A DNA stretch of 64,000 nucleotides from Pseudomonas pseudonitroreducens (GTDB lineage: Bacteria; Pseudomonadota; Gammaproteobacteria; Pseudomonadales; Pseudomonadaceae), in contig NZ_BQHJ01000001.1 in NCBI RefSeq assembly GCF_021603645.1, forward strand, positions 851,701 to 915,700. The letters are read 5' to 3'. Position 1 is the stretch's first letter. Every line of letters begins with the position of its first letter. The notes beneath the pieces were generated by a model that was given only the letters and a program-made list of their open reading frames with translations, did not search any database and was not told the origin of the DNA. Shown piece by piece: positions 18,434 through 26,546 of this stretch. A program made the translations under genes and the position numbers.

Positions 18434-19375
18434 ATGGCGGATCAGCAGCCGGTCGCCGATGGCTTCGTCTACGCCTCGCTGGAGCAGTTGATGTTGCTGG
18501 AACATCGCGTTCGCGGCCTGAGCTTTCTGTCGCGGCAGCCGCTGTCCAGCATCCTCTCCGGCAGCCATGCCGCGCGCCTGCGCGGCCGGGGGCTGAGCTT
18601 CGACGAACTGCGCCAGTACAACCCCGGCGATGACCTGCGGCACCTCGATTGGCGCGCCTCCCAGCGCTACGGCAAACCGTTCGTGCGCAGCTACACCGAG
18701 GAACGCGACCGGCCGACGCTGCTGCTGGTGGACCAGCGCATGAGCATGTATTTCGGCTCCAGGCGCAGCTTCAAGTCGGTGCTGGCCGCGGAGCTTGCCG
18801 CCATCGGTGCGTGGATGGCCCTGCAGGCGGGCGACCGGGTTGGCGGGCTGGTGTTCGGCGACCGCCAGATCGACTACATCCGCCCACTGCGCAGTCGCGC
18901 CAGGGTCGAGGCGCTGTGCGCGGCCATTGTCCGCCACAACCATGCGCTGCACGCCACGCGCAGCGAAGACGATGCGCCCGGGCAGCTCGACCGGGTGCTG
19001 CGGCAATGCCTGGGCCTGGCCGGGCACGACAGCCTGGTGGTGATCATCAGCGACTTTGCCGGCGTGACCGAGCAGACGCTGCAGCTGTTGCGGCAGCTGA
19101 GTGCGCATAACGACGTGCTGGCCTTGCAGGTGTTCGATCCGATCGCCTTGCGTCTGCCGGACCGCGGCCGGGTGACCGTCACCCAGGGCCAGCTGCAGGT
19201 GGAACTGGAGGTCGGCCGGCGCCAGGTGCGGCGGCCGCTGGGCGAGTTCCTCAGTGGCCGGCTGAAGGACGTGGCGACGCTGCTGCGCCGCAGCCAGGTG
19301 CCGCTGATGATGTTCAGCAGCGGGCGCGACAGCCTGGAGCAGTTGCGCGGTGAACTGGGGCGCCTGGCGCGATGA
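18434..19375 (+). CDS. DUF58 protein (VWA-like partner of MoxR)
   Basis: The 313-residue cytoplasmic protein shows the DUF58 signature RGRGLSFDELRQYNPGDDLRHLDWRASQR (split here by description: FDELRQYNPGDD, then LDWRAS), followed by a degenerate VWA fold with a MIDAS-like DQRMS. DUF58 proteins almost always accompany MoxR. The ATG follows GAGGAG, 13 bp after the moxR stop, and the end overlaps the DUF4381 start by 4 bp. It probably bridges the ATPase to the membrane-bound VWA proteins encoded downstream. Confidence 0.88.
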   Translation: MADQQPVADGFVYASLEQLMLLEHRVRGLSFLSRQPLSSILSGSHAARLRGRGLSFDELRQYNPGDDLRHLDWRASQRYGKPFVRSYTEERDRPTLLLVDQRMSMYFGSRRSFKSVLAAELAAIGAWMALQAGDRVGGLVFGDRQIDYIRPLRSRARVEALCAAIVRHNHALHATRSEDDAPGQLDRVLRQCLGLAGHDSLVVIISDFAGVTEQTLQLLRQLSAHNDVLALQVFDPIALRLPDRGRVTVTQGQLQVELEVGRRQVRRPLGEFLSGRLKDVATLLRRSQVPLMMFSSGRDSLEQLRGELGRLAR

Positions 19376-19869
19376 GCGTTCCGCGCATCGACCAGTTGCA
19401 GGAGCTCCCGGCCCCCCCTCCGGTGGTCAGCTACTGGCCGCAGACCTGGGCCTGGGCGGTGCTCGCCGCACTGCTCGTGGTCGCCATCGCCGCCTGGGCG
19501 CTGTGGCGCTATCGCCGCTGGCGGCGCGAGCGTTATCGACGCGAGGCGCTGGCCCTGCTGGATGATCTCGGCAAGGCCCTGGCGGACCCGGCCCGCAGGC
19601 TGCCAGCGCTGCGCCAGCTGCCGGCGCTGGTCAAGCGCGTGGCGCTGTCGATGCCTGCTGGCGACGTCGCGGCGCCGCTGGCCGGCAGCGCCTGGCAGGC
19701 CTATCTGCAACGCTGCAGCCCGCTACCGTTGCCGGCGGGGCTGGATCAGCGCCTGGCGCTGCTGGCCTACGCGCCGGACGCCCGGCTCCAGCAGTTGCCC
19801 GAGCAGGAGGTACAGGCCTTGCTGGTGGCCTGCCGGAAATGGGTCGAGGTGCATCATGTGGCAGCTTGA
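19372..19869 (+). CDS. DUF4381 membrane protein
   Basis: The 165-residue protein has one transmembrane helix (TWAWAVLAALLVVAIAAWAL, about 25-44) followed by a basic cytoplasmic stretch RYRRWRRERYRREALALL. This is the DUF4381 layout found between DUF58 and the VWA genes in Pseudomonas-type MoxR operons. It overlaps the DUF58 gene by ATGA, and its end overlaps the next gene by 14 bp. Its role is unknown; it is probably a membrane anchor or scaffold of the MoxR/VWA complex. Confidence 0.8.
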   Translation: MSVPRIDQLQELPAPPPVVSYWPQTWAWAVLAALLVVAIAAWALWRYRRWRRERYRREALALLDDLGKALADPARRLPALRQLPALVKRVALSMPAGDVAAPLAGSAWQAYLQRCSPLPLPAGLDQRLALLAYAPDARLQQLPEQEVQALLVACRKWVEVHHVAA

Positions 19870-20860
19870 CTACCCCTGGGTGTTGCTCCTGCTGCCCTTG
19901 CCGTGGCTCGCCTGGCGCTACCTGCCGGCCTACCGCGAATCGCGCAGCGCCCTGCGGGTGCCGTTCTTCGCCGCCATGAGCCGCGCCGCTGGCCAGGATG
20001 CCAGCCGCGGCGGCGCCGGAGGGCGCTGGCAACTGCCGCTCAACCTGCTGGTCTGGGGGCTGCTGCTCATCGCTTGTGCGCGCCCGGTGCTGGTGGAGAA
20101 GCCCATCGAGCGCGCGCAGCCGATCCGCGACCTGATGCTGGCCATCGATATCTCGCAGTCAATGGAAACCAACGATTACCGCGACGCCAATGGCCAGCGG
20201 GTGGACCGCCTGAGCATCGTCAAGGACGTGGTGCGCGAGTTCATCGGCGAGCGCAAGGACGACCGCATCGGCCTGATCGTCTTCGGCACCGCGGCCTTCG
20301 CCCAGGCGCCGCCGACGCTGGATCATGCCAGCCTGCTGCTCCTGCTGGATGAAGTCGGCATCGGCATGGCCGGGCCGAACACTGCCCTGGGCGATGCCAT
20401 CGGCCTGACCCTCAAGCTGCTCAAGGACGCGCCGGAGCAGGAAAAGCTGCTGATCCTGCTCACCGACGGCAACGACACCGCCAGCGCCATCACGCCCAGC
20501 CACGCCGCGAGCATGGCCCGCGAGCGCGGGGTGGTGGTGCACACCATCGGTATTGGCGACCCCGAGGCCAGTGGCGAATCGAAGGTGGACCTGAATACCT
20601 TGCAGGAAATCGCCCGGACCACCGGTGGGCGTTACTTCCGCGCCGATGACCGCGAGGCGCTGAAAGCCGTGTACGCCACCCTGGACCAGATCACCCCGCA
20701 TCAGGTCAAGACCCTCAGCCACCAGCCCAAGCGCGACCTGTTCTGGCTGCCGCTGGGGGCTGCGCTGCTGTTGCTGCTGGCCGCCCATGGGCTGGCGGTC
20801 ATTGCCACGCGCCTGGCCGCGCCGCGCGCTACCCGCGCGAGCCGGGAAGTGGAGGGCTGA
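19856..20860 (+). CDS. membrane-anchored VWA-domain protein (BatA-like)
   Basis: The 334-residue protein has N-terminal helices at about 8-24 and 62-76, a VWA domain with an intact MIDAS D98-x-S100-x-S102 (IDISQS) and later T/D residues (GPNTALGDA, LTDGND), and a C-terminal transmembrane helix. This is the BatA arrangement. It starts inside the DUF4381 gene, and its stop overlaps the next start (TGATG). The intact MIDAS suggests metal-dependent protein binding, probably in the periplasm. Confidence 0.88.
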   Translation: MWQLDYPWVLLLLPLPWLAWRYLPAYRESRSALRVPFFAAMSRAAGQDASRGGAGGRWQLPLNLLVWGLLLIACARPVLVEKPIERAQPIRDLMLAIDISQSMETNDYRDANGQRVDRLSIVKDVVREFIGERKDDRIGLIVFGTAAFAQAPPTLDHASLLLLLDEVGIGMAGPNTALGDAIGLTLKLLKDAPEQEKLLILLTDGNDTASAITPSHAASMARERGVVVHTIGIGDPEASGESKVDLNTLQEIARTTGGRYFRADDREALKAVYATLDQITPHQVKTLSHQPKRDLFWLPLGAALLLLLAAHGLAVIATRLAAPRATRASREVEG

Positions 20861-22434
20861 TGGACATTGACCTCAGCGCCTTCCATCTGCTGCGGCCATT
20901 CTGGCTGCTGCTCCTGCTGCCGGGCGTGCTGCTGCCTCTGCTGTGGAGTCGACGGCATGATCTGGCGCGGCTGCTCGACGGCATCATTGCGCCGCATCTG
21001 CTGCAGCACCTGGTGATCACCCCCGCCGAGCGTCAGCGCGTGCGCCCGGTGCACCTGCTGGGCGCCGTGCTGGCGATCGGCGGCGTGGCCGCTTCCGGGC
21101 CGACCTGGGAGCAGGATCGCCCGGCCTTCCTGGAGAACCGTGCGCCGCTGATCCTCGCCCTGGACCTGTCGCCCTCCATGGCTGCCAGCGATGTCCCGCC
21201 ATCGCGCAGCGAGGCGGCCAGGCACAAGCTGCAGGACCTGATCGCGCGCCGGCCGGGCAGCCCGACGGCGCTCATCGCCTATGCCGGCAGCGCGCACCTG
21301 GTGCTGCCAGCGACCCGCGATGCCGCGCTGCTCGACAGCTTCCTGCAGGCGCTGGCGCCCGGCCTGATCCAGCGCAGCGGCAAGGACGCGCTGGGCGCCA
21401 TCGAGATCGCCAAGCGCCTGCTGGCTGCCGAGCATTCGCCGGGCACCCTGGTGTTGCTGACCGATGGCGCCGACAAACAGCAGTTCGACGCCATCGACAA
21501 GGCCCTGCGCGGCAGTGATCTGCAAGTGCTGGTGCTGGCGGTGGGCAGCCAGGACGGCGGCTTGCTCGACGGTGGCCAGCAGGACGCCGCCGGCCGCCCC
21601 CTGCTGGCCAGCTTTGACGCGGACGGCCTGAAGGGCCTCGCGGATGCGGCGGATGCCCCACTGGGCAGCCTGACCCTCAACGACGATGACCTGGACTGGA
21701 TCGAACTGCATGCCCAGCAACACTTCCAGGCCGCCCAGGGGGATGAGCGGCAGCTGCATTGGAAGGATGCTGGCTATTGGCTGTGCTGGCCGTTGCTGCT
21801 GCTGGCGCTGGTGAGTGTGCGCAAGGGCTGGAAGGTGCACTGGATGAGTGTGCTGCTGCTGGCTGCCGGGCTGAGCGGTATGCCGCAACCGGCGCGCGCC
21901 GGGGTGTTGGCCGAGGCCTTCGTCACGGCGGACCAGCAGGGGCGCTGGGCTTTCGAGCACGGCGATTATCCGCAGGCGGCTGCGCATTTCCGTGATCCCT
22001 TCTGGAAGGGACTGGCGGCTTATCGCGCGGCAGATTATCCGCTTGCCCTGAGCAGTTTCGCCCGGCTGGATTCGGCCCAGGCCTACTTCTACCTGGGCAA
22101 TACCTATGTGCGCCTGTCGAAGTTCGATCAGGCCATCGACGCGTATCGTCAGGCGCTGCAACGCCAGGCGGAGTTTCCTGCCGCTACCGCCAACCTCGCG
22201 CTGGCCCAGGCCCTGCAGAAGGACCGCGAAGACCAGCATGAGGCCGGGCCGCCCGACGAAAAACCCGACCAGGAAGTGTTCGACAACACTGCCGGCAAGG
22301 GCCGGAGCGTACCCCGCGCACGCGCCAAGGCCGACTCGGACGAGCAGTGGCTGAACAACCTGAGTACCTCGCCAGCACAGTTCCTGCGCCGCAAGTTCCT
22401 GCTGCAGGACGCGGCGGTGGGGGCCGGGTCATGA
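20860..22434 (+). CDS. VWA plus TPR membrane protein (BatB/BatC fusion type)
   Basis: The 524-residue protein has two N-terminal helices, a VWA domain with MIDAS D102-x-S104-x-S106 (LDLSPS), a transmembrane helix at about 306-325, and a TPR-like region (AQAYFYLGNTYVRLSKFDQA, about 406-425) followed by a charged, disordered tail. The tail's ELD-poor, D/E- and K-rich stretch suits protein contacts. It combines the parts that are separate BatB and BatC in other bacteria. It is coupled by overlap to genes on both sides. Confidence 0.87.
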   Translation: MDIDLSAFHLLRPFWLLLLLPGVLLPLLWSRRHDLARLLDGIIAPHLLQHLVITPAERQRVRPVHLLGAVLAIGGVAASGPTWEQDRPAFLENRAPLILALDLSPSMAASDVPPSRSEAARHKLQDLIARRPGSPTALIAYAGSAHLVLPATRDAALLDSFLQALAPGLIQRSGKDALGAIEIAKRLLAAEHSPGTLVLLTDGADKQQFDAIDKALRGSDLQVLVLAVGSQDGGLLDGGQQDAAGRPLLASFDADGLKGLADAADAPLGSLTLNDDDLDWIELHAQQHFQAAQGDERQLHWKDAGYWLCWPLLLLALVSVRKGWKVHWMSVLLLAAGLSGMPQPARAGVLAEAFVTADQQGRWAFEHGDYPQAAAHFRDPFWKGLAAYRAADYPLALSSFARLDSAQAYFYLGNTYVRLSKFDQAIDAYRQALQRQAEFPAATANLALAQALQKDREDQHEAGPPDEKPDQEVFDNTAGKGRSVPRARAKADSDEQWLNNLSTSPAQFLRRKFLLQDAAVGAGS

Positions 22435-23753
22435 GGCGCGCGCTGCTCCTGTTGCTGTTGTGCTGGCCCTGGCTGGGCGTCGCCGCCGAGCCGGAGGTAA
22501 AGGTGCGTAGCCAACTGCTGCCGGGTGATTCGGTGCTGGTCGGCGGCACGCTCACGCTGCAGGTCGATCTGCTGGTGGACACCTGGTTCGCCCAGCCGCC
22601 GCAACTGCCTGCGCTGAAGATCGCCGGCGCGGTGGTCTCCGAGCCGAGCAGCGAGGCGACCCATCTCAACGAGAAGATTGCCGGAAAGCCGTTCTTCGGC
22701 CTGCGCTACGGCTACCAGATCACCCCGCAGAATGCCGGGCAGTTCACGCTGCCTGCGCTGGTTATCCAGGTGCAGCCAGGGCAGGGCAGTGGTCCGCTGC
22801 AGGTCACCAGCCAGCCGCTGCACTTCACCGCCAGAGCCCCCGCGGGGGCCGCGAGTGAAGGCGGTCAGCGCCTGGTCGCCAGCCAGGTACGGATCACCCA
22901 GGAACTCAAGGCTTCCCACCAGCCACTGCGGGTCGGCGACAGCGTGACGCGCACCCTTCACATCACGGCTGAGGGCGCCCAGGCCATGCTTATCCCCGCG
23001 CCGGACTTCGCCACGCTGCAGGGGCTGCGGCGCTATGTGCAGTCGCCGACGGTGCAGGCGTTGAGCGACGGCCGTGGCGGCAGCAGCGGCGGTGAGCGCA
23101 TGGACGCGGTGACCTATGTGATCGACCGGGCCGGGGATTTCCAATTGCCGGCCATCGAGTTGCACTGGTGGGCAGCGGAGAGCGGCGAGCAGCGCTCGGT
23201 CACGGCTCCTGCGCTGGGGTTCGCGGCCCAGGCCGCGGCGGCATACCAGGCCCCGTTCTCCATCAGCGACGATCTGCGCGAACTCGGGCGCCGAGCCCAG
23301 CTGCGCCTCGCCGGTCACTGGTTGCTGCTGGCTGGCGCAGCGGCGCTGTTGGCGGCGTTGGGTTATGCGCTGCATCGGTGGGGAGCGCCGCTGCGGGCCC
23401 TGCTGCTGGCCGCCGCCGAACGCCGGCGCGAGGCCTGGCGCGAGTCACCCGGGCATGCCTGGCGCCAGGTTCGCCGCCAGCTCAAAGCGCAGCCGCCGCA
23501 ACTGGGTGCGCTCTACCTGTGGCTGCGCCGGTCAACCGATTGTCGCCAAATAAGCAGCGCAGTGGCTGATCGCGCCAGCCAGTCCGGCAATCCTTTGCTA
23601 GCGTTTCTCAGGGCCCGCTATGCGCGGGCTGACGCGCGCTCGGTCACGGCGTCCGCTGAACTGCTCCAGGCGTTGCCGCAACTTCATCGAGAGATTGGCC
23701 GGGGCAGGCAGAAGAGTCTGCCGGCCCATGCCCTCAAACCCTTGAACCCGTGA
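22431..23753 (+). CDS. BatD-like protein
   Basis: The 440-residue protein has a signal peptide (MRRALLLLLLCWPWLGVAA), a long beta-rich extracytoplasmic region with repeated oxygen-tolerance-like modules (LLPGDSVLVGGTLTLQVDLL), one transmembrane helix at about 300-318 (HWLLLAGAAALLAALGYAL) and a basic cytoplasmic tail. It closes the MoxR/VWA operon. Its start overlaps the VWA-TPR stop (ATGA). BatD proteins are implicated in aerotolerance or envelope-protein maturation, but the client here is not known. Confidence 0.83.
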   Translation: MRRALLLLLLCWPWLGVAAEPEVKVRSQLLPGDSVLVGGTLTLQVDLLVDTWFAQPPQLPALKIAGAVVSEPSSEATHLNEKIAGKPFFGLRYGYQITPQNAGQFTLPALVIQVQPGQGSGPLQVTSQPLHFTARAPAGAASEGGQRLVASQVRITQELKASHQPLRVGDSVTRTLHITAEGAQAMLIPAPDFATLQGLRRYVQSPTVQALSDGRGGSSGGERMDAVTYVIDRAGDFQLPAIELHWWAAESGEQRSVTAPALGFAAQAAAAYQAPFSISDDLRELGRRAQLRLAGHWLLLAGAAALLAALGYALHRWGAPLRALLLAAAERRREAWRESPGHAWRQVRRQLKAQPPQLGALYLWLRRSTDCRQISSAVADRASQSGNPLLAFLRARYARADARSVTASAELLQALPQLHREIGRGRQKSLPAHALKPLNP

Positions 23754-23767
23754 TCCAGGGACGTGAC

Positions 23768-24763
23768 ATGACCTCGTACCGCGCTCGACCGCTTGCCCGC
23801 TGGATGCTCCTGCTGCTCTGCCTGCCGCTGCTGGTGCAGGCAGCGGAGCAATTGCCATCGTGGAATGACGGAGCTTCGCGCCAGGCGATCATCGCTTTCG
23901 TCGAAGCCGTGACCCGCGAGGGCGGCAAGGACTTCGTGCCGCCGGCCGAGCGTATCGCCGTGTTCGATAACGACGGTACCTTGTGGAGCGAGCAGCCGAT
24001 GTACTTCCAGGTGCTCTTCGCCCTGGACGAGGTGAAGCGCCTGGCGCCGCAGCATCCGCAGTGGAAGCAGCAGCAACCGTTCAAGGCGGTGCTCGAAGGC
24101 GATCGCAAGACCCTCGCCGCCAGCGGCATGAGCGGCATCCTGGAGATAGTCGCCGCCACTCATGCCGGTGTGAGCACCGAGGAATTCATCGGCAACGCCC
24201 GCCGCTGGCTCGCCACGGCGAAGCATCCGCGCAGCCAGCGGCCCTACACCGAGATGGTGTTCCAGCCCATGCTGGAGCTGCTGGGCTATCTGCGGGCCAA
24301 TGGCTTCCGCACCTACATCGTCTCCGGCGGCGAAGTGGCGTTCATGCGCGCCTTCGCCGACGAGGTGTACGGCATCCCGCCGGAACAGGTGATCGGCACC
24401 ACCCTGGGCAGCCGTTTCGAGGACCGCGACGGCGTGCTGTCGATCCAGCGCCTGCCCAAGCTGGTGCACAACGACGACGGCCCCGGCAAGCCGGAAAGCA
24501 TCGACAGCATCATCGGCCGCCGGCCCATCCTGGCTTTCGGCAACTCCGACGGCGACCTGCAGATGCTGCAGTGGACCATGGCCGGCAAGGGCCTGCGCTT
24601 CGCCGGCCTGGTGCACCACACCGATGCCCAGCGTGAATGGGCGTATGACCGGCAGAGTGAAGTCGGGCGGCTGGACAAGGCGCTCAATGAGGCAACGAGC
24701 AAGGACTGGGTGGTAGTGGATATGCAGAAGGAGTGGAAGCGGATCTATCCGTTCGACCAATAG
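23768..24763 (+). CDS. exported HAD-superfamily phosphatase
   Basis: The 331-residue protein has a signal peptide (WMLLLLCLPLLVQAAEQ) and HAD motifs: I, VFDNDGTLW (nucleophile Asp of DxD); II, TYIVSGG; III/IV, PILAFGNSDGDLQML. A helical cap sits between motifs I and II, as in phosphoserine-phosphatase-like enzymes. An exported HAD hydrolase would act on phosphomonoesters in the periplasm. I chose the ATG at 23768 with AGGGA upstream; a GTG overlapping the batD stop at 23750 is possible. It lies between the MoxR operon and the second sulfatase, hinting at joint function. Confidence 0.82.
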   Translation: MTSYRARPLARWMLLLLCLPLLVQAAEQLPSWNDGASRQAIIAFVEAVTREGGKDFVPPAERIAVFDNDGTLWSEQPMYFQVLFALDEVKRLAPQHPQWKQQQPFKAVLEGDRKTLAASGMSGILEIVAATHAGVSTEEFIGNARRWLATAKHPRSQRPYTEMVFQPMLELLGYLRANGFRTYIVSGGEVAFMRAFADEVYGIPPEQVIGTTLGSRFEDRDGVLSIQRLPKLVHNDDGPGKPESIDSIIGRRPILAFGNSDGDLQMLQWTMAGKGLRFAGLVHHTDAQREWAYDRQSEVGRLDKALNEATSKDWVVVDMQKEWKRIYPFDQ

Positions 24764-24802
24764 CACAGCCAACCAAGACAAACCGCAGGGACACGGGGAT
24801 TT

Positions 24803-24838
24803 CCAGTCGAGCAGTCGGCATCTCCAGTGACGCAGTCG
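24803..24838 (+). repeat. imperfect 21-bp-period direct repeat upstream of sulfatase 2
   Basis: CCAGTCGAGCAGTCG (24803) recurs as CCAGTGACGCAGTCG (24824), with 12 of 15 identities at exactly 21-bp spacing. The period equals that of the AraC-type sites elsewhere in the window, but the sequence differs and it lies only 36 bp from the start codon. It may be regulatory or coincidental. Confidence 0.3.
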
Positions 24839-24874
24839 TGGCAAACGATGAGTAACTGGAATGGAGAGACAGCA

Positions 24875-26452
24875 ATGAAGCGTACGGGAAGATGGTTATC
24901 GCAGTTCGCCCTCGCGGCGACCGCGATAATGGGCTGTACGGTTGCCAGCGCTGCTGACAAGCCGAATATCCTGGTGATCTTCGGCGACGATATCGGCCAG
25001 ACCAATATCAGCGCCTATTCGTTCGGGGTGGTCGGCTACCAGACGCCGAACATCGATCGTATCGCCAAGGAAGGCATGATGTTCACCGACTACTACGCGG
25101 AGAACAGCTGCACGGCGGGACGCTCGACCTTCATCACCGGGCAGTCGATCCTGCGTACCGGTTTGTCCAAGGTCGGCATGCCCGGCGTCCCGGTCGGCCT
25201 GCAGGACCGTGACGTGACCATCGCCCAGGCGCTCAAGGCCCACGGTTATGCCACCGGGCAGTTCGGCAAGAACCACCTGGGCGATCGCGATGAGTACCTG
25301 CCGACCAAGCACGGCTTCGACGAGTTCTTCGGCAACCTCTACCACCTCAACGCCGAGGAGGAGCCGGAGCGGCCGTACTGGCCGAAGGATGACGAAGCCT
25401 TCACCAAGGCCGCGTCGCCCCGTGGCGTGCTGAAAGCCACCGCCGACGGCAAGATCGAGGACACCGGCGCGCTGACCAGCAAGCGCATGGAAACCATCGA
25501 CGACGATACCACCCAGGCCGCCATCAACTTCATCGACAAGCAGGTCAAGGCCGACAAGCCGTTCTTCGTCTGGATGAACACCACGCGCATGCACGCCTTC
25601 ACCCACGTGCGTGATTCGATGAAGGGCCAGAGCGGCATGCCGGGCAACGACTATGCCGACGGCATGCTCGAGCACGACGGTGACGTCGGCAAGCTGCTCA
25701 AGACTGTCGATGACCTGAAGATCGGCGACAACACCATCGTCATCTACACCACCGACAACGGACCGAACCAGTGGTCCTGGCCGGATGCGGCGACCACCCC
25801 GTTCCGCAACGAGAAGAACTCCAACTGGGAAGGTGCCTACCGCGTGCCGGCAATGATCCGCTGGCCGAACCATGTGAAGCCGGGCAGCGTGTCCACCCAG
25901 ATGTTCTCCGGGCTGGACTGGTTCCCGACGCTGCTGGCTGCCATCGGTGACACCGACATCAAGGAGCGCCTGCTCAAGGGCGCCGATATCGGCGGCAAGA
26001 ACTTCAAGGTGCACCTGGATGGCTACAACCAGCTGGACTACCTGACCGGCAAGACCGACAAGAGCGCGCGCAGCGAGTTCTACTACTTCAACGATGATGC
26101 GGAGCTGGTGGGCATGCGCTTTGGCGACTGGAAGATCGTCTGGTGCGAACAGCGTGCGCCGGGCGGCCTGAAGGTCTGGAGCGAACCCTTCACCTGTCTG
26201 CGGGTGCCCAAGCTGTTCAACCTGCGCATGGACCCCTACGAGCGCGCGGACGTGGTCTCCGACCAGTACTACGACTGGCTGACCAAGAACGACTATCTGA
26301 TCTTCCAGGGAACGCGCAAGGCGGCGGCCTTCCTGCAGACCTTCGTCGACTACCCGCCGAGCCAGCGCCCGGCGAGCTTCAGCATCGACCAGATTCGCAA
26401 GGATGTGGACGCGAAGATCGACGCGAAGATGAAGCAGAGCGGCAAGCAGTGA
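24875..26452 (+). CDS. exported arylsulfatase-family sulfatase (copy 2)
   Basis: The 525-residue sulfatase closely resembles copy 1, with the same NILVIFGDDIG metal site, catalytic SCTAGR (C79, formylglycine precursor), GKNHLGD and TTDNGPNQW. The signal peptide ends near TVASA (residue 26), so it is exported. The ATG at 24875 has GGAGAG upstream. Copies 1 and 2 flank the MoxR/VWA operon and share their C-terminal segment (SQRPASFSIDQI versus RQRPATFTVDQM), which indicates duplication. A perfect hairpin follows the stop. Confidence 0.9.
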   Translation: MKRTGRWLSQFALAATAIMGCTVASAADKPNILVIFGDDIGQTNISAYSFGVVGYQTPNIDRIAKEGMMFTDYYAENSCTAGRSTFITGQSILRTGLSKVGMPGVPVGLQDRDVTIAQALKAHGYATGQFGKNHLGDRDEYLPTKHGFDEFFGNLYHLNAEEEPERPYWPKDDEAFTKAASPRGVLKATADGKIEDTGALTSKRMETIDDDTTQAAINFIDKQVKADKPFFVWMNTTRMHAFTHVRDSMKGQSGMPGNDYADGMLEHDGDVGKLLKTVDDLKIGDNTIVIYTTDNGPNQWSWPDAATTPFRNEKNSNWEGAYRVPAMIRWPNHVKPGSVSTQMFSGLDWFPTLLAAIGDTDIKERLLKGADIGGKNFKVHLDGYNQLDYLTGKTDKSARSEFYYFNDDAELVGMRFGDWKIVWCEQRAPGGLKVWSEPFTCLRVPKLFNLRMDPYERADVVSDQYYDWLTKNDYLIFQGTRKAAAFLQTFVDYPPSQRPASFSIDQIRKDVDAKIDAKMKQSGKQ

Positions 26453-26490
26453 TCCAAGCACCGGGCAGCGCCTTGGCCATGCCCACCTCG

Positions 26491-26528
26491 ATCCCCGCGA
26501 CGGCTTTGCCGTCGCGGGGATTCTTCTG
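26491..26528 (+). terminator. rho-independent terminator after sulfatase 2
   Basis: ATCCCCGCGACGG (26491-26503) pairs perfectly with CCGTCGCGGGGAT (26509-26521), with a 5-nt loop and a T-rich tail TTCTTCT. This is the clearest intrinsic terminator in the window. Confidence 0.85.
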
Positions 26529-26546
26529 TCCGACAAGGTTGTCCCG

